Below are positions 10,236-18,572 of a stretch of 64,000 nt of DNA, piece after piece (positions within the stretch are counted from its first letter, which is position 1; every line of letters starts with the position of its first letter). Location: the NCBI RefSeq assembly GCF_900143285.1, contig NZ_FRDN01000004.1, positions 499,878-563,877 on the forward strand. Direction: 5' to 3'. A program made the position numbers and the translations under genes. The notes beneath the pieces are model-generated. The model saw only the letters and a list, made by a program, of their open reading frames with translations, had not been told where the DNA came from and searched no databases. Source of the stretch: Desulfitobacterium chlororespirans DSM 11544 (lineage in GTDB: Bacteria; Bacillota; Desulfitobacteriia; Desulfitobacteriales; Desulfitobacteriaceae).

Positions 10236-12554
10236 CTACTCCTTTATATGGGAGGATAGCTTAATTTGCCCCCCGTTGGCTATGCCGCTCATGGTTCCGA
10301 GCAGTACGGAACCGGCCATCATCAAGGGACACATCAGATAGGCCCAGAGAGGATTAATTGTAAACTGAAAAGAGGACGCTCCGAACCAGGAGATCACTCC
10401 GCCTGCCAGTGCCTCGCCAAGAGTGTTGGCCAGCAGCGTTCCCAAAACAATTCCCGCAATCAAAACAACGGCTGAACGTGAAACATACTGTGCCGCAATA
10501 TCCCGGCTTGTAAAACCTAAGGCTTTCAGTACGGCAATCGAATAGCGATCTTTGGCGGCAAGCATTTTCATAAACAGCAGGGTAACCAGCAGCGTCAGCA
10601 TAAGCCCCACCCCCGTTCCGGCCCGGGAGGCCTTACCCACGGAGCTGATGGTGGCGCCGAAAGTTTGCCGAATATATTCATTAATATCCGAAACCTTGGC
10701 ATATCCATAGCGTCTTTCATAGTCTGAAACTTTGCCGCCTACCAGGGAGCGATTGCCAAGCTCCGCATAGATTACGCTCCACATGATGTCCGCCTCAGGA
10801 GCGGCAAAAGCAGCTTTTGCCGTTTTCCCTCCGTTGGTGATGTCGGAATAAATTCCGCATACCGTAAGCTTCGTTTCCTTTCCTCCCCTCACCAGGGTAA
10901 TCCCATCTCCGGTTTTTTTGCCCAAGTCGCCGGCGTTGATAACCGAAAGCGCGATTTCATTTTCCGCAGCAGGTGCTCTGCCCTGAGAATATGCTACCGG
11001 GAACACCCCATGATCGCCCAGCTCAATTTTCAGGCGTTTCTCTATACCGTCCGGACCCTTGACTTTGAATAGTTTGGTCGTCAGCACAGCGTAGCGGGAT
11101 ATGTCCCTGTCCCCTGCCATATGTTTGACAATTTCCGCCGCCTTTGCGGAAATATGATCGGTCTGCTGGACGTCGATGCGCAGATCGCATTTCCCTATCC
11201 CCATATAAGTGATGAAGTCTTCTGAGGAAATGGTATGGTACAGATTCTGCGGAACAATGATGATAAAGGACGCGATCACAAACACCGCCAGCATGGTGGC
11301 ATACAATCTTGTCCTGGTGAGAACGTCCTGGATGCCAAGAAAGACATTCGTACTCAGCACCCTGTTTCTGCTCAGGCGAAACTTCCTGACGCCCGGGGCT
11401 TTTTCCTGTGACATCCCGAAGCGGATCGCCTCCGCCGCCGATATATTCCGAAAGCCCTTCAGCACCTTGTTTACATAAGCAAGGATCGTCAGGAATACCA
11501 GCAGTACGCCGCTTATTCCAAACATCAAGGCTAAAGAAGCGTGCTCGCTTTCCCCCATATACAGCCGTATGTTTTCCAGCAGCCTGTCCCGGCACAAAAA
11601 GGAACACATCAAGCCGAGAACACAGCCTGCCGCCGCAATCACCCCATATTGGGCAAGGTATATTTTCCTGATCTCGGCAAGACGCAGGCCGATGGCTTTC
11701 ATGACGCCTATTTCACGATAATCGTCCTCGATTTTTGCCAGCAGGGTAAAACGTATACAGAGGAGTGCGACGGCAACTACAAGCAGGCTTACCAGGAGAA
11801 TAACCCCAATCATCAGCCCGTCGGAAAGGGCATTCATGGTTTTGAAAAGCGGATAGGTAACCGTCGGCCCGTTGGTTTCTAGTCCTGCGGAAAGATAAGA
11901 GGCTTCAAAGGAGCCCAGGGAGGACAGCTCCTTTAATCTGAACTCAATCAAATATTCTGTACTGCCAAACTCTTTGAGGGAACTATAGTCCTTTTCGCTC
12001 ACCAGAAACCTCTTTGACGAAGCCAGGGGCGAATTCATCTGGGAATCCCGGAGAAACCCTGCGACGGTAAATGCTTTTCCCCAGATCACAACCCGGTCAC
12101 CGGCCTTCGCTGTGCCATCCTTCATATAGCTGATCGGAGCATAAATCTCCCCATCGGACACCTGGATCCTCTTTCCGTTCAGGTCAAGGAGATAGTCAAA
12201 TTTTTCACTCTGGGTAGAGAGCCCGTTATCCTGAATCTTATCTGCCAGGGAGTGACCGCCAATGACGAGCTGTGCTCCGTCCACATTGAGAAATTCAAGC
12301 ACCTGAAAATCCTCCACCTGGTTGTTGCCCTCCGCGAAATCCGCAAGCCGGGTCCTATCGATGGCTCCCCCATGCATCTGCATAAAATGGGGGGTTTTGG
12401 CCTGGCTCATTAAGGTATCCAGCGCGCCGGGTAAATTCACGATCAGCACTGCCGCCAGGGAAACAAGCAGGGCCGCGGCGGCGACAAAGATCATGGTGAT
12501 CAGGGTAACCGTCTTGCTTTTGAAGATACCATTGCCTAGGATTCTGAAATACAT
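10236..12554 (-). CDS. Large FtsX-family ABC permease
   Basis: 772 residues with two FtsX modules. There is an N-terminal helix (VTLITMIFVAAAALLVSLAA), an extracytoplasmic domain to about residue 240, three helices, a further helix near 420, a second extracytoplasmic domain and three final helices. The segment EDDYREIGVMKAIGLRLAEI is the usual cytoplasmic FtsX turn and recurs as KDRYSIAVLKALGFTSRDI. The start overlaps the MFS gene by 19 bp. Works with the ATPase encoded directly downstream; substrate unknown. Confidence 0.9.
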   Translation of the reverse strand: MYFRILGNGIFKSKTVTLITMIFVAAAALLVSLAAVLIVNLPGALDTLMSQAKTPHFMQMHGGAIDRTRLADFAEGNNQVEDFQVLEFLNVDGAQLVIGGHSLADKIQDNGLSTQSEKFDYLLDLNGKRIQVSDGEIYAPISYMKDGTAKAGDRVVIWGKAFTVAGFLRDSQMNSPLASSKRFLVSEKDYSSLKEFGSTEYLIEFRLKELSSLGSFEASYLSAGLETNGPTVTYPLFKTMNALSDGLMIGVILLVSLLVVAVALLCIRFTLLAKIEDDYREIGVMKAIGLRLAEIRKIYLAQYGVIAAAGCVLGLMCSFLCRDRLLENIRLYMGESEHASLALMFGISGVLLVFLTILAYVNKVLKGFRNISAAEAIRFGMSQEKAPGVRKFRLSRNRVLSTNVFLGIQDVLTRTRLYATMLAVFVIASFIIIVPQNLYHTISSEDFITYMGIGKCDLRIDVQQTDHISAKAAEIVKHMAGDRDISRYAVLTTKLFKVKGPDGIEKRLKIELGDHGVFPVAYSQGRAPAAENEIALSVINAGDLGKKTGDGITLVRGGKETKLTVCGIYSDITNGGKTAKAAFAAPEADIMWSVIYAELGNRSLVGGKVSDYERRYGYAKVSDINEYIRQTFGATISSVGKASRAGTGVGLMLTLLVTLLFMKMLAAKDRYSIAVLKALGFTSRDIAAQYVSRSAVVLIAGIVLGTLLANTLGEALAGGVISWFGASSFQFTINPLWAYLMCPLMMAGSVLLGTMSGIANGGQIKLSSHIKE

Positions 12555-13837
12555 AATTCACCTCCCTTGTCCAGGCTTTTCACTGATTTCAGCTGGTACA
12601 AAATGACTGCAGTCACACATAGCAGCACTCCCGCGCAGATAATGAGCAGCCCTGTTCCTCTGCCGCTTCCCGTACCGAGAACCCTGCCCACGCTGCCGGC
12701 GAGCAGCCCGCCCTCCAGCAGCAGGGGAGTAAATACATAATCGGCCAGAACACCGGAGATCCCATAAGCGATAATATAGCCAAACTGGGAGATAACGCCG
12801 ATCAGTCTCCAAGCTCTGCCCTGCAGCTCATTGTTGATGTTCGTGCGGATCAGAAAGTCCAGACTTGTATTGGCCAAAGGAAGCATGGCAAAGAAGAAAA
12901 ATCCCGAAACGGCAATCAAGATGATATTCTCGCCCAGGCCGAAAGCCGCCATAAAAACTCCGGCACCAAACAAGGAACAGGAGAGTATTTTCACATACCC
13001 TTTTTTAATCGGCAGGATGCCGATGAGCACACTCGTTACCAGCATCCCCGAAGCGGCGATTGTTTCCACCGTTCCTAATACGGAACTGTCCGCAAAAGCA
13101 AGGATCACCGGTGTGAAAAGCGTCTGAACAAAGCCGAGGAAAAAGGTTATGAGGGTCCCCATCAGGATGAGAACAAGCACACCCCTGTTTCCGGACACAG
13201 CACCCCAGCCCTCTCGGAATTCGCGGACAAAGGAATGAACCTGTTCCTGTTTTTTGGCGGCCAGACCGCTGCGCACCATAAGAATGGTGGTAACCGTCAC
13301 CAAAAATGTGCAGATGTCGATGACCAGCAATAGCTTGATATCGGAAACGATGAGCAGAAAGCCCGCAATGATCGGTGAAATCAGATATTTTGCCGAACCC
13401 GCCACCTGAACAAGGCCGCTTGCTTTGACATACTGTTCCTCGGTCAGCAAATCCGTAACCGTGGCTTTGTAGGCAGGTTCCAGCAGCGCTGAGAACACTG
13501 AGCTGATGGTAACTCCCAGACAAATCTGCCATAGCCGTACTTCCCCTTGCAGCATACAAACGAGAATGAAGATAGGACCCAGCGCGGAAAGGCTGTCGCC
13601 CAGGGCCATCAGGAGTCTGCGATCATAACGGTCCGCAAGCACCCCCGCCGGAGCACTGAGAAGAAGGGACGGCATAAAGGCCAGCAAGGTCACCAGGGCC
13701 AGGGCCGAGGCCTTTCCCGTCTGCTCAAAAACATAGACGCCAAGCCCGAATGCAGTCAGCCCGCCTCCCACAGCCGAAATAAATTCTCCGGACCAGAGAA
13801 GCATAAACTTCCCAAAAGATTTTTCCGAATTATTCAT
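12536..13837 (-). CDS. MFS transporter (drug/macrolide efflux type)
   Basis: 433 residues from ATG 13837 (MNNSEKSFGKFMLLWSGEF). An upstream in-frame start at 13900 would run 63 bp deeper into the regulator gene and lacks the fold. Twelve predicted membrane segments; the loop after segment two reads GVLADRYDRRLLMALGD, the MFS motif A. The overall pattern, beginning LWSGEFISAVG, resembles the MefA/NreB-like group of exporters. It overlaps the end of the TetR gene by 8 bp, so it is coupled to it and probably under its control. Confidence 0.88.
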   Translation of the reverse strand: MNNSEKSFGKFMLLWSGEFISAVGGGLTAFGLGVYVFEQTGKASALALVTLLAFMPSLLLSAPAGVLADRYDRRLLMALGDSLSALGPIFILVCMLQGEVRLWQICLGVTISSVFSALLEPAYKATVTDLLTEEQYVKASGLVQVAGSAKYLISPIIAGFLLIVSDIKLLLVIDICTFLVTVTTILMVRSGLAAKKQEQVHSFVREFREGWGAVSGNRGVLVLILMGTLITFFLGFVQTLFTPVILAFADSSVLGTVETIAASGMLVTSVLIGILPIKKGYVKILSCSLFGAGVFMAAFGLGENIILIAVSGFFFFAMLPLANTSLDFLIRTNINNELQGRAWRLIGVISQFGYIIAYGISGVLADYVFTPLLLEGGLLAGSVGRVLGTGSGRGTGLLIICAGVLLCVTAVILYQLKSVKSLDKGGELCISES

Positions 13838-14477
13838 GGCCGCCTCTGCTTCCACTACCAAACATTTGCCTGGCGAACAGAAGACTTCCGCTTTCCACAC
13901 CGAGCAGTCTTTCTAAGTTGAAGATAAACGCCCGTATGCGTGAAGCCCGTTCCTCCTCGGTCATCTCAACCCCATCGCCATCAAAAACGGTATTGACATA
14001 GGCAATGGCCATTTCCATGCATTCATAGGGATAGGGTGTATTAAACTGCCCCTTTTCAATCCCTTCGCCGATAATTTCAGCGAGGATCGGTGTAACGCCC
14101 CCAAAAATCGCTTTTTGTATTTTTTGGTGCATCAGGGCGTTTTGCGGCTTATGGAGATGTTCGATAATTTCTGGTCCGCTTGCACTTCTTAAGTTCAAGG
14201 CCATAACGACACGGACAATGCGCTCATGAATCGCCAGAGTTTTATCCGCGGCAATTTGCCGGGCCGCCTCCATAAGACGGACATTATGCCGCTCAATCAG
14301 AGTGTCCATAATATCCTCCTTTGACTTAAAGTGATAATACAGCGTTCCCCGGGCAATCCCCACCTTTTCGAGAATCTCGTTGGTGCTGGTGCCGTCAAAG
14401 CCTTTCTGAGCGAAAAGTTCATCCGCAGCGTCGAGAATCTCGTTTCTGCGTTCTTCAGCTTCTTTGACTATCCTCAT
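13830..14477 (-). CDS. TetR/AcrR-family transcriptional regulator
   Basis: 215 residues. Residues about 8-55 are a TetR helix-turn-helix (ILDAADELFAQKGFDGTSTN then GIARGTLYYHFKSKEDI). The rest is the helical ligand domain. First gene of the efflux operon that follows; an inverted repeat just upstream of the start codon is its likely operator, so the protein probably represses its own operon until a toxic ligand binds. Confidence 0.93.
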   Translation of the reverse strand: MRIVKEAEERRNEILDAADELFAQKGFDGTSTNEILEKVGIARGTLYYHFKSKEDIMDTLIERHNVRLMEAARQIAADKTLAIHERIVRVVMALNLRSASGPEIIEHLHKPQNALMHQKIQKAIFGGVTPILAEIIGEGIEKGQFNTPYPYECMEMAIAYVNTVFDGDGVEMTEEERASRIRAFIFNLERLLGVESGSLLFARQMFGSGSRGGHE

Positions 14478-14492
14478 GTTATACCTCCTGCA

Positions 14493-14509
14493 ACAGACCG
14501 ACTGTCTGT
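14493..14509. promoter_or_regulatory. TetR-type operator
   Basis: Perfect arms ACAGAC and GTCTGT separated by 5 bp, 16 bp upstream of the TetR start codon. On the minus strand a TTGACA box lies further upstream (about 14547-14542), with a weak -10 after 17 bp, so the dyad covers the region just after the start of transcription. Confidence 0.6.
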
Positions 14510-14667
14510 CTATTACAGGGTAATCGACTATCTTTGAATTGTCAAGAAGAATTCCCGTCGAATCAAGCTGTTGGGTTCGGCTTTAGGGTTGCCGCGGCAT
14601 TGCCAAAATCATCTCTCCTGCCTTATCATGATACTAAAGAATTATCGATGAACATGGGGAGGACAGC

Positions 14668-15423
14668 ATGATTTATTTAGATCAGTTTACCTTTCCCGAC
14701 GGAGACATGGAATCCGGCTTCTTCCAGGACAAGGTCAAACGAACCTGCTATGACTCCTATTATCCCTTTCAGGTCCTGCCGGGACGGGGGCTGGAAAGGC
14801 TTGATTTTGATCCCATCACCATTTTATATGGAGGAAACGGCTCGGGAAAATCGACCCTATTAAATATTATCGCCGAAAAAACGGAAGTCCCCCGGGATGC
14901 CATCTATAACAAATCCAGTTTCTTCCCCGACTATGTCGCCATATGTGAGATGGAGCTTAAAGCCGCCCTTCCTGAACACAGCCGGATTATTACCAGCGAT
15001 GATGTCTTTGACTATATGCTCAACATACGCAGCTTAAATGAAGGAATTGACCGGAAGCGGGAAGAGCTTTTTGACGACTATCTGGAAGCGAAATATTCCC
15101 GGTTCCAATTGAAATCCCTGGCCGACTACGAGGAGCTGAAAAGGGTCAACCATGCCCGGTTTAACTCTCAGTCCCGTTTCGTCAGAAAAGAAAACAGCCT
15201 TTCCCCAAAGCGTCAGCTGGAATTGATGAAGTTTATCGAGGACTCGGCGCGGTTTTGGCAATGCCAGTTCATTATCGCCACCCATTCCCCTTTTCTCCTG
15301 GCTCTGAGGGGAGCTAAAGTCTATGATCTTGATGAAAATCCCGTAGCGGTGAAACGATGGACGGAGCTGGAAAATGTCCGCATCTACTATGATTTTTTCA
15401 AAAAACGGGAAAGCGAGTTTTGA
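14668..15423 (+). CDS. AAA/ABC-type ATPase with internal deletion
   Basis: 251 residues. Walker A is intact (YGGNGSGKST, near residue 55), as is the terminal switch ATHSPFLLAL (near 208). Between them the reading goes straight from SRFVRKE into NSLSPKRQLELMKF. In related ATPases the latter stretch directly follows the Walker B motif (LLDEPENSLSPKRQLEL). The signature and Walker B residues are therefore missing, which looks like an in-frame deletion of some tens of codons. The protein may bind but not hydrolyse ATP, or be inactive. Ribosome site GGGGAGGACAGC. Alone between two terminators or gaps; function of the family unknown. Confidence 0.75.
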   Translation: MIYLDQFTFPDGDMESGFFQDKVKRTCYDSYYPFQVLPGRGLERLDFDPITILYGGNGSGKSTLLNIIAEKTEVPRDAIYNKSSFFPDYVAICEMELKAALPEHSRIITSDDVFDYMLNIRSLNEGIDRKREELFDDYLEAKYSRFQLKSLADYEELKRVNHARFNSQSRFVRKENSLSPKRQLELMKFIEDSARFWQCQFIIATHSPFLLALRGAKVYDLDENPVAVKRWTELENVRIYYDFFKKRESEF

Positions 15424-15435
15424 TTGACCTTTAGT

Positions 15436-15472
15436 AAAGTCATGATAGTGGTTAGGCCACTATCATGACTTT
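15436..15472 (+). terminator. Rho-independent terminator
   Basis: 16-bp perfect stem (AAAGTCATGATAGTGG with CCACTATCATGACTTT) with a 5-base loop and TTTTT, 12 bp after the stop of the ATPase gene. Confidence 0.92.
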
Positions 15473-15623
15473 TTATCATATACGGCGAAAAGACTTTCTT
15501 GCCGGCTCCTTACTGCCTTATCCTGCAAATATTTTGTTATAGATACATTGGATCTTTTTAGAAGAATAATCTTGAATCATACACATAAATATTAGGGACA
15601 ACCTTTGCCCAAGGAGGAATGAA

Positions 15624-16745
15624 GTGAAGAAAAATCTTTATAAATACATCGTTTTGGGGGTCATTTGTATAGCGTTTTCCTTTATATCTTCAAGCCATAT
15701 CTGCCTGGCCGCCGCCGAGATATCATCATCCTCTTCAGAGAAACAAGAAAAAATGATCCGAGCAAGAATTATCAGCATTGATCTGCAAAAGCATCAAAAC
15801 TCCGCTCAGTCTGTGGAGTTAATTACCTTAGAGGGGGCGCATAAGCAGCAAAGATTTGTTACGAGTTTTTATGCTACCGGTATTTTTTACGGAATTACTC
15901 TTAGAGAAAACGACGAGGTGTTCGTTACCCTTTTTCTTAACGGGGATGGGGCTGTGGAGAAAGTCAGTATTACAGAGATTGCCCGCGATAAGTATATGAC
16001 CTACCTCTTATTGGGTTTTATTGGGCTTCTCGTATTAATCGGAGGAGCCAAAGGCATCCGGGCTATTCTTTCCCTGCTTGCAACCTACTTTGCGATTATT
16101 TACGTTCTTTTTCCGCTTATTTTACAAGGCTATGATCCAACCTATATTACGATCGGTTTATGCTCGGTTATCGCAATTTTTACGTTGCTCTTAGTCGGAG
16201 GTCATAATAAGAAAACTTTTGCCGCTATTATCGGAACCCTCTGCGGTCTCTGCGCTGCAGCCTATCTTACGATCACAATCGGCGATTTAGCGCATTTTAC
16301 CGGAGCCATTGATGAAGACTCCTATCTGTTGGAATATCTTTCCCAAGATTCTATATTCAGTTATCAAGGTTTATTTTTTGCCGGAATCATTATCGGTTCT
16401 CTCGGCGCAGTCATGGATGTCAGCATGTCCATTGCTTCAGCCGTAAATGAATTGAAAGAAAAGACCTATTCGTTAAGTTCTTGCCAATTAATCAAAGCAG
16501 GTATGAATGTTGGAAAAGACACCATTGGTACCATGGCCAATACCTTGATCTTGGCTTATACAGGTGGTTCCATCTATATGCTGCTCCTCTTATCTGCCGA
16601 GAATATATCGTTGCATCAGCTTATCAACCGGGAAATCATTGCTTCGGAAATCTTAAGGTCTATGGCCGGAAGCATCGGCCTTACGATTACGGTTCCAATA
16701 ACTGCGATTGTTGCCGGCCTCCTTTTTCAACGGCAACATCCCTGA
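15624..16745 (+). CDS. YibE/F-family membrane protein
   Basis: 373 residues from GTG 15624 behind AAGGAGGAA. A signal-like N-terminal helix is followed by an extracytoplasmic domain of about 100 residues (RARIISIDLQ, DEVFVTLFLNGDG). Seven or so membrane helices follow, including GLLVLIGGAKGIRAILSLLA and SLGAVMDVSMSIASAVNELK, typical of the YibE/F family. Described members are multipass proteins of unknown role. Single gene; no terminator is evident in the 100 bp before the convergent GGDEF gene. Confidence 0.85.
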   Translation: MKKNLYKYIVLGVICIAFSFISSSHICLAAAEISSSSSEKQEKMIRARIISIDLQKHQNSAQSVELITLEGAHKQQRFVTSFYATGIFYGITLRENDEVFVTLFLNGDGAVEKVSITEIARDKYMTYLLLGFIGLLVLIGGAKGIRAILSLLATYFAIIYVLFPLILQGYDPTYITIGLCSVIAIFTLLLVGGHNKKTFAAIIGTLCGLCAAAYLTITIGDLAHFTGAIDEDSYLLEYLSQDSIFSYQGLFFAGIIIGSLGAVMDVSMSIASAVNELKEKTYSLSSCQLIKAGMNVGKDTIGTMANTLILAYTGGSIYMLLLLSAENISLHQLINREIIASEILRSMAGSIGLTITVPITAIVAGLLFQRQHP

Positions 16746-16846
16746 CCAGACTTTCCTATGAAGGATGGCAGCTATGAGGAACACAATTCTATCTTGACGT
16801 GACTATCTTGTCGATAACCCTGTCGGCAGACTGGGGCACGGTTTTG

Positions 16847-18340
16847 CTAATGCAGAAAGATCATCGTTCTGTTCTTGCCATGGCTTTTGGCACTGTACAT
16901 GGCCTCGTCCGCTTGGGTGATCAGCTCTTTGACCGGAGCCCGGCCTTCCGCCAGGCCGATGCTGAGGGATATGGTCAAATCCCCGTAGTGCTCCGGCAAG
17001 ATCAAACCATTCACCTTGTTCCTGATTTCCTCCGCCGTCAGGTAAGCTTCATTCTTCCCGGGATTTGCAAAGATCACCACGAACTCATCCCCGCCGAACC
17101 GGATGACTTGTGCTTCGCTCCCTATGCTGCACCTGATGCATTCCGCCACGGATTTCAGGATACTGTCCCCGGCCAGGTGTCCGTAAAGATCATTGATAGA
17201 TTTAAAATTGTCAATATCGATAAACAGCAAAGCCGTATTGCCCAAATCCGGATTTTCTGCCTCATCATAGTCCAGCATATACTGCTTATTGAAAAAGCCG
17301 GTCTGCGGATCGATTGAAGACCGTTTCATCAGCAGCTCTTTTTCCTGCTTCTGCTTCAGCTTGGCAGAGGTTATATCGTTGACTACCAGGAGCTTGGTTG
17401 AATCCCGATCATCCGGGTCTATGGGATGCTGGGTCATTGTGAGATATTTTTCTCCGCTTTCCAACACAATGGTTATCTCCTGCTGTTTATAATTCGTGTC
17501 AAAATCGTAGGTTTTGATCAGCTGCGTTATCTTATCCCCCGGCTCGATAGCCTTATTCTCCAGAATTTCTTTGGCCAGGTTGTTGATGCTGACGATGGTT
17601 AAATGCCGGTTGACGATGAGGATGCCTTCGCCGGAATTTAAAAACAACCTTCTGTACACATAGTCGGACTGTATATTCAGGAATTTGAACTTGATGATGG
17701 AGCGGAAAATATAAACAATAAAAATAAGAATAGCAAAATACATGAGAGAAAGATTGCTCTCCAGCCCAAAGTAAGCAGGCAGGATGTATTCGGAAACTAT
17801 GCTGATCAGACAGGCCAGTCCGGTCCCGCTCAAGACAAATCTCAATTGGGTTCTTAATTTGGCGTCCCGCGTCATTTTATAGTGCCGCACAATAAGAATC
17901 AGGGCGAACACAGCCGGCAGACTGAACAAGGCGGACATGACCGGCGCGACGACCGGGTCGGTCAGCCGCCAGAAAGTCGGATCCGCATAATCGATGGGAA
18001 ACAGGTACCTGGCCAGAATGGTGAGGGTGTTGATGGTCACCGACATATAAAATACCCCGTCCAGCTTCCTGCCGATAAACCGGTAGATAAACAGCAAGAA
18101 AGCAACCGCCATGTTGAGCATGCTGTAAAAATAGATCGTTTTCAGCACAAGCCCCAGGGTGGAAATATCGTCGCCGGCGATGCTTATGCTCAGAACCATC
18201 CAGAGGATAACCACGGTTAAGAAGCCCAAAAAGGACTCATTGACTTTATCCTTGCTTTTATTCAGATACACAAAAGTCCAAATAAATATCATAATCCCAT
18301 AAACGATGGAAAAGGTAATATACTGCACGTTGCGCCCCAC
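16847..18340 (-). CDS. Membrane-bound GGDEF diguanylate cyclase with PAS domain
   Basis: 497 residues, start GTG 18340. Seven membrane helices span about residues 5-225, as in the 7TM sensor region of some histidine kinases. A PAS-like domain follows (GEGILIVNRHLTIVSINNLA) and then a GGDEF domain with an intact RFGGDEFVVIF motif near residue 415. An RxxD inhibitory site is not seen before the motif. The protein should make cyclic di-GMP in response to a membrane or small-molecule signal. It stands alone; the 232 bp between it and the topoisomerase-like gene hold nothing recognisable. Confidence 0.9.
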   Translation of the reverse strand: MGRNVQYITFSIVYGIMIFIWTFVYLNKSKDKVNESFLGFLTVVILWMVLSISIAGDDISTLGLVLKTIYFYSMLNMAVAFLLFIYRFIGRKLDGVFYMSVTINTLTILARYLFPIDYADPTFWRLTDPVVAPVMSALFSLPAVFALILIVRHYKMTRDAKLRTQLRFVLSGTGLACLISIVSEYILPAYFGLESNLSLMYFAILIFIVYIFRSIIKFKFLNIQSDYVYRRLFLNSGEGILIVNRHLTIVSINNLAKEILENKAIEPGDKITQLIKTYDFDTNYKQQEITIVLESGEKYLTMTQHPIDPDDRDSTKLLVVNDITSAKLKQKQEKELLMKRSSIDPQTGFFNKQYMLDYDEAENPDLGNTALLFIDIDNFKSINDLYGHLAGDSILKSVAECIRCSIGSEAQVIRFGGDEFVVIFANPGKNEAYLTAEEIRNKVNGLILPEHYGDLTISLSIGLAEGRAPVKELITQADEAMYSAKSHGKNRTMIFLH

Positions 18341-18572
18341 TTCTTTCCGCCAGGTGTCCGGGGTATTAGCCTAAACGGCCCTACACCTAATTATATGGAT
18401 TTTGGCGGGCAAATCCAGAGGAAAAAAAGTACGGCGGCGGGGTCCCCTTTGCGGCAGAAGGTGGGGTGTTTGCGGTACCGGTGTATATGAAGCTGGACTA
18501 AAGGCTGTTCTCTGTGGTTTCCACCGTTAAAATCCGACAGTTTGCAAAATTACGAAGCCTGCTTCCTGATTT

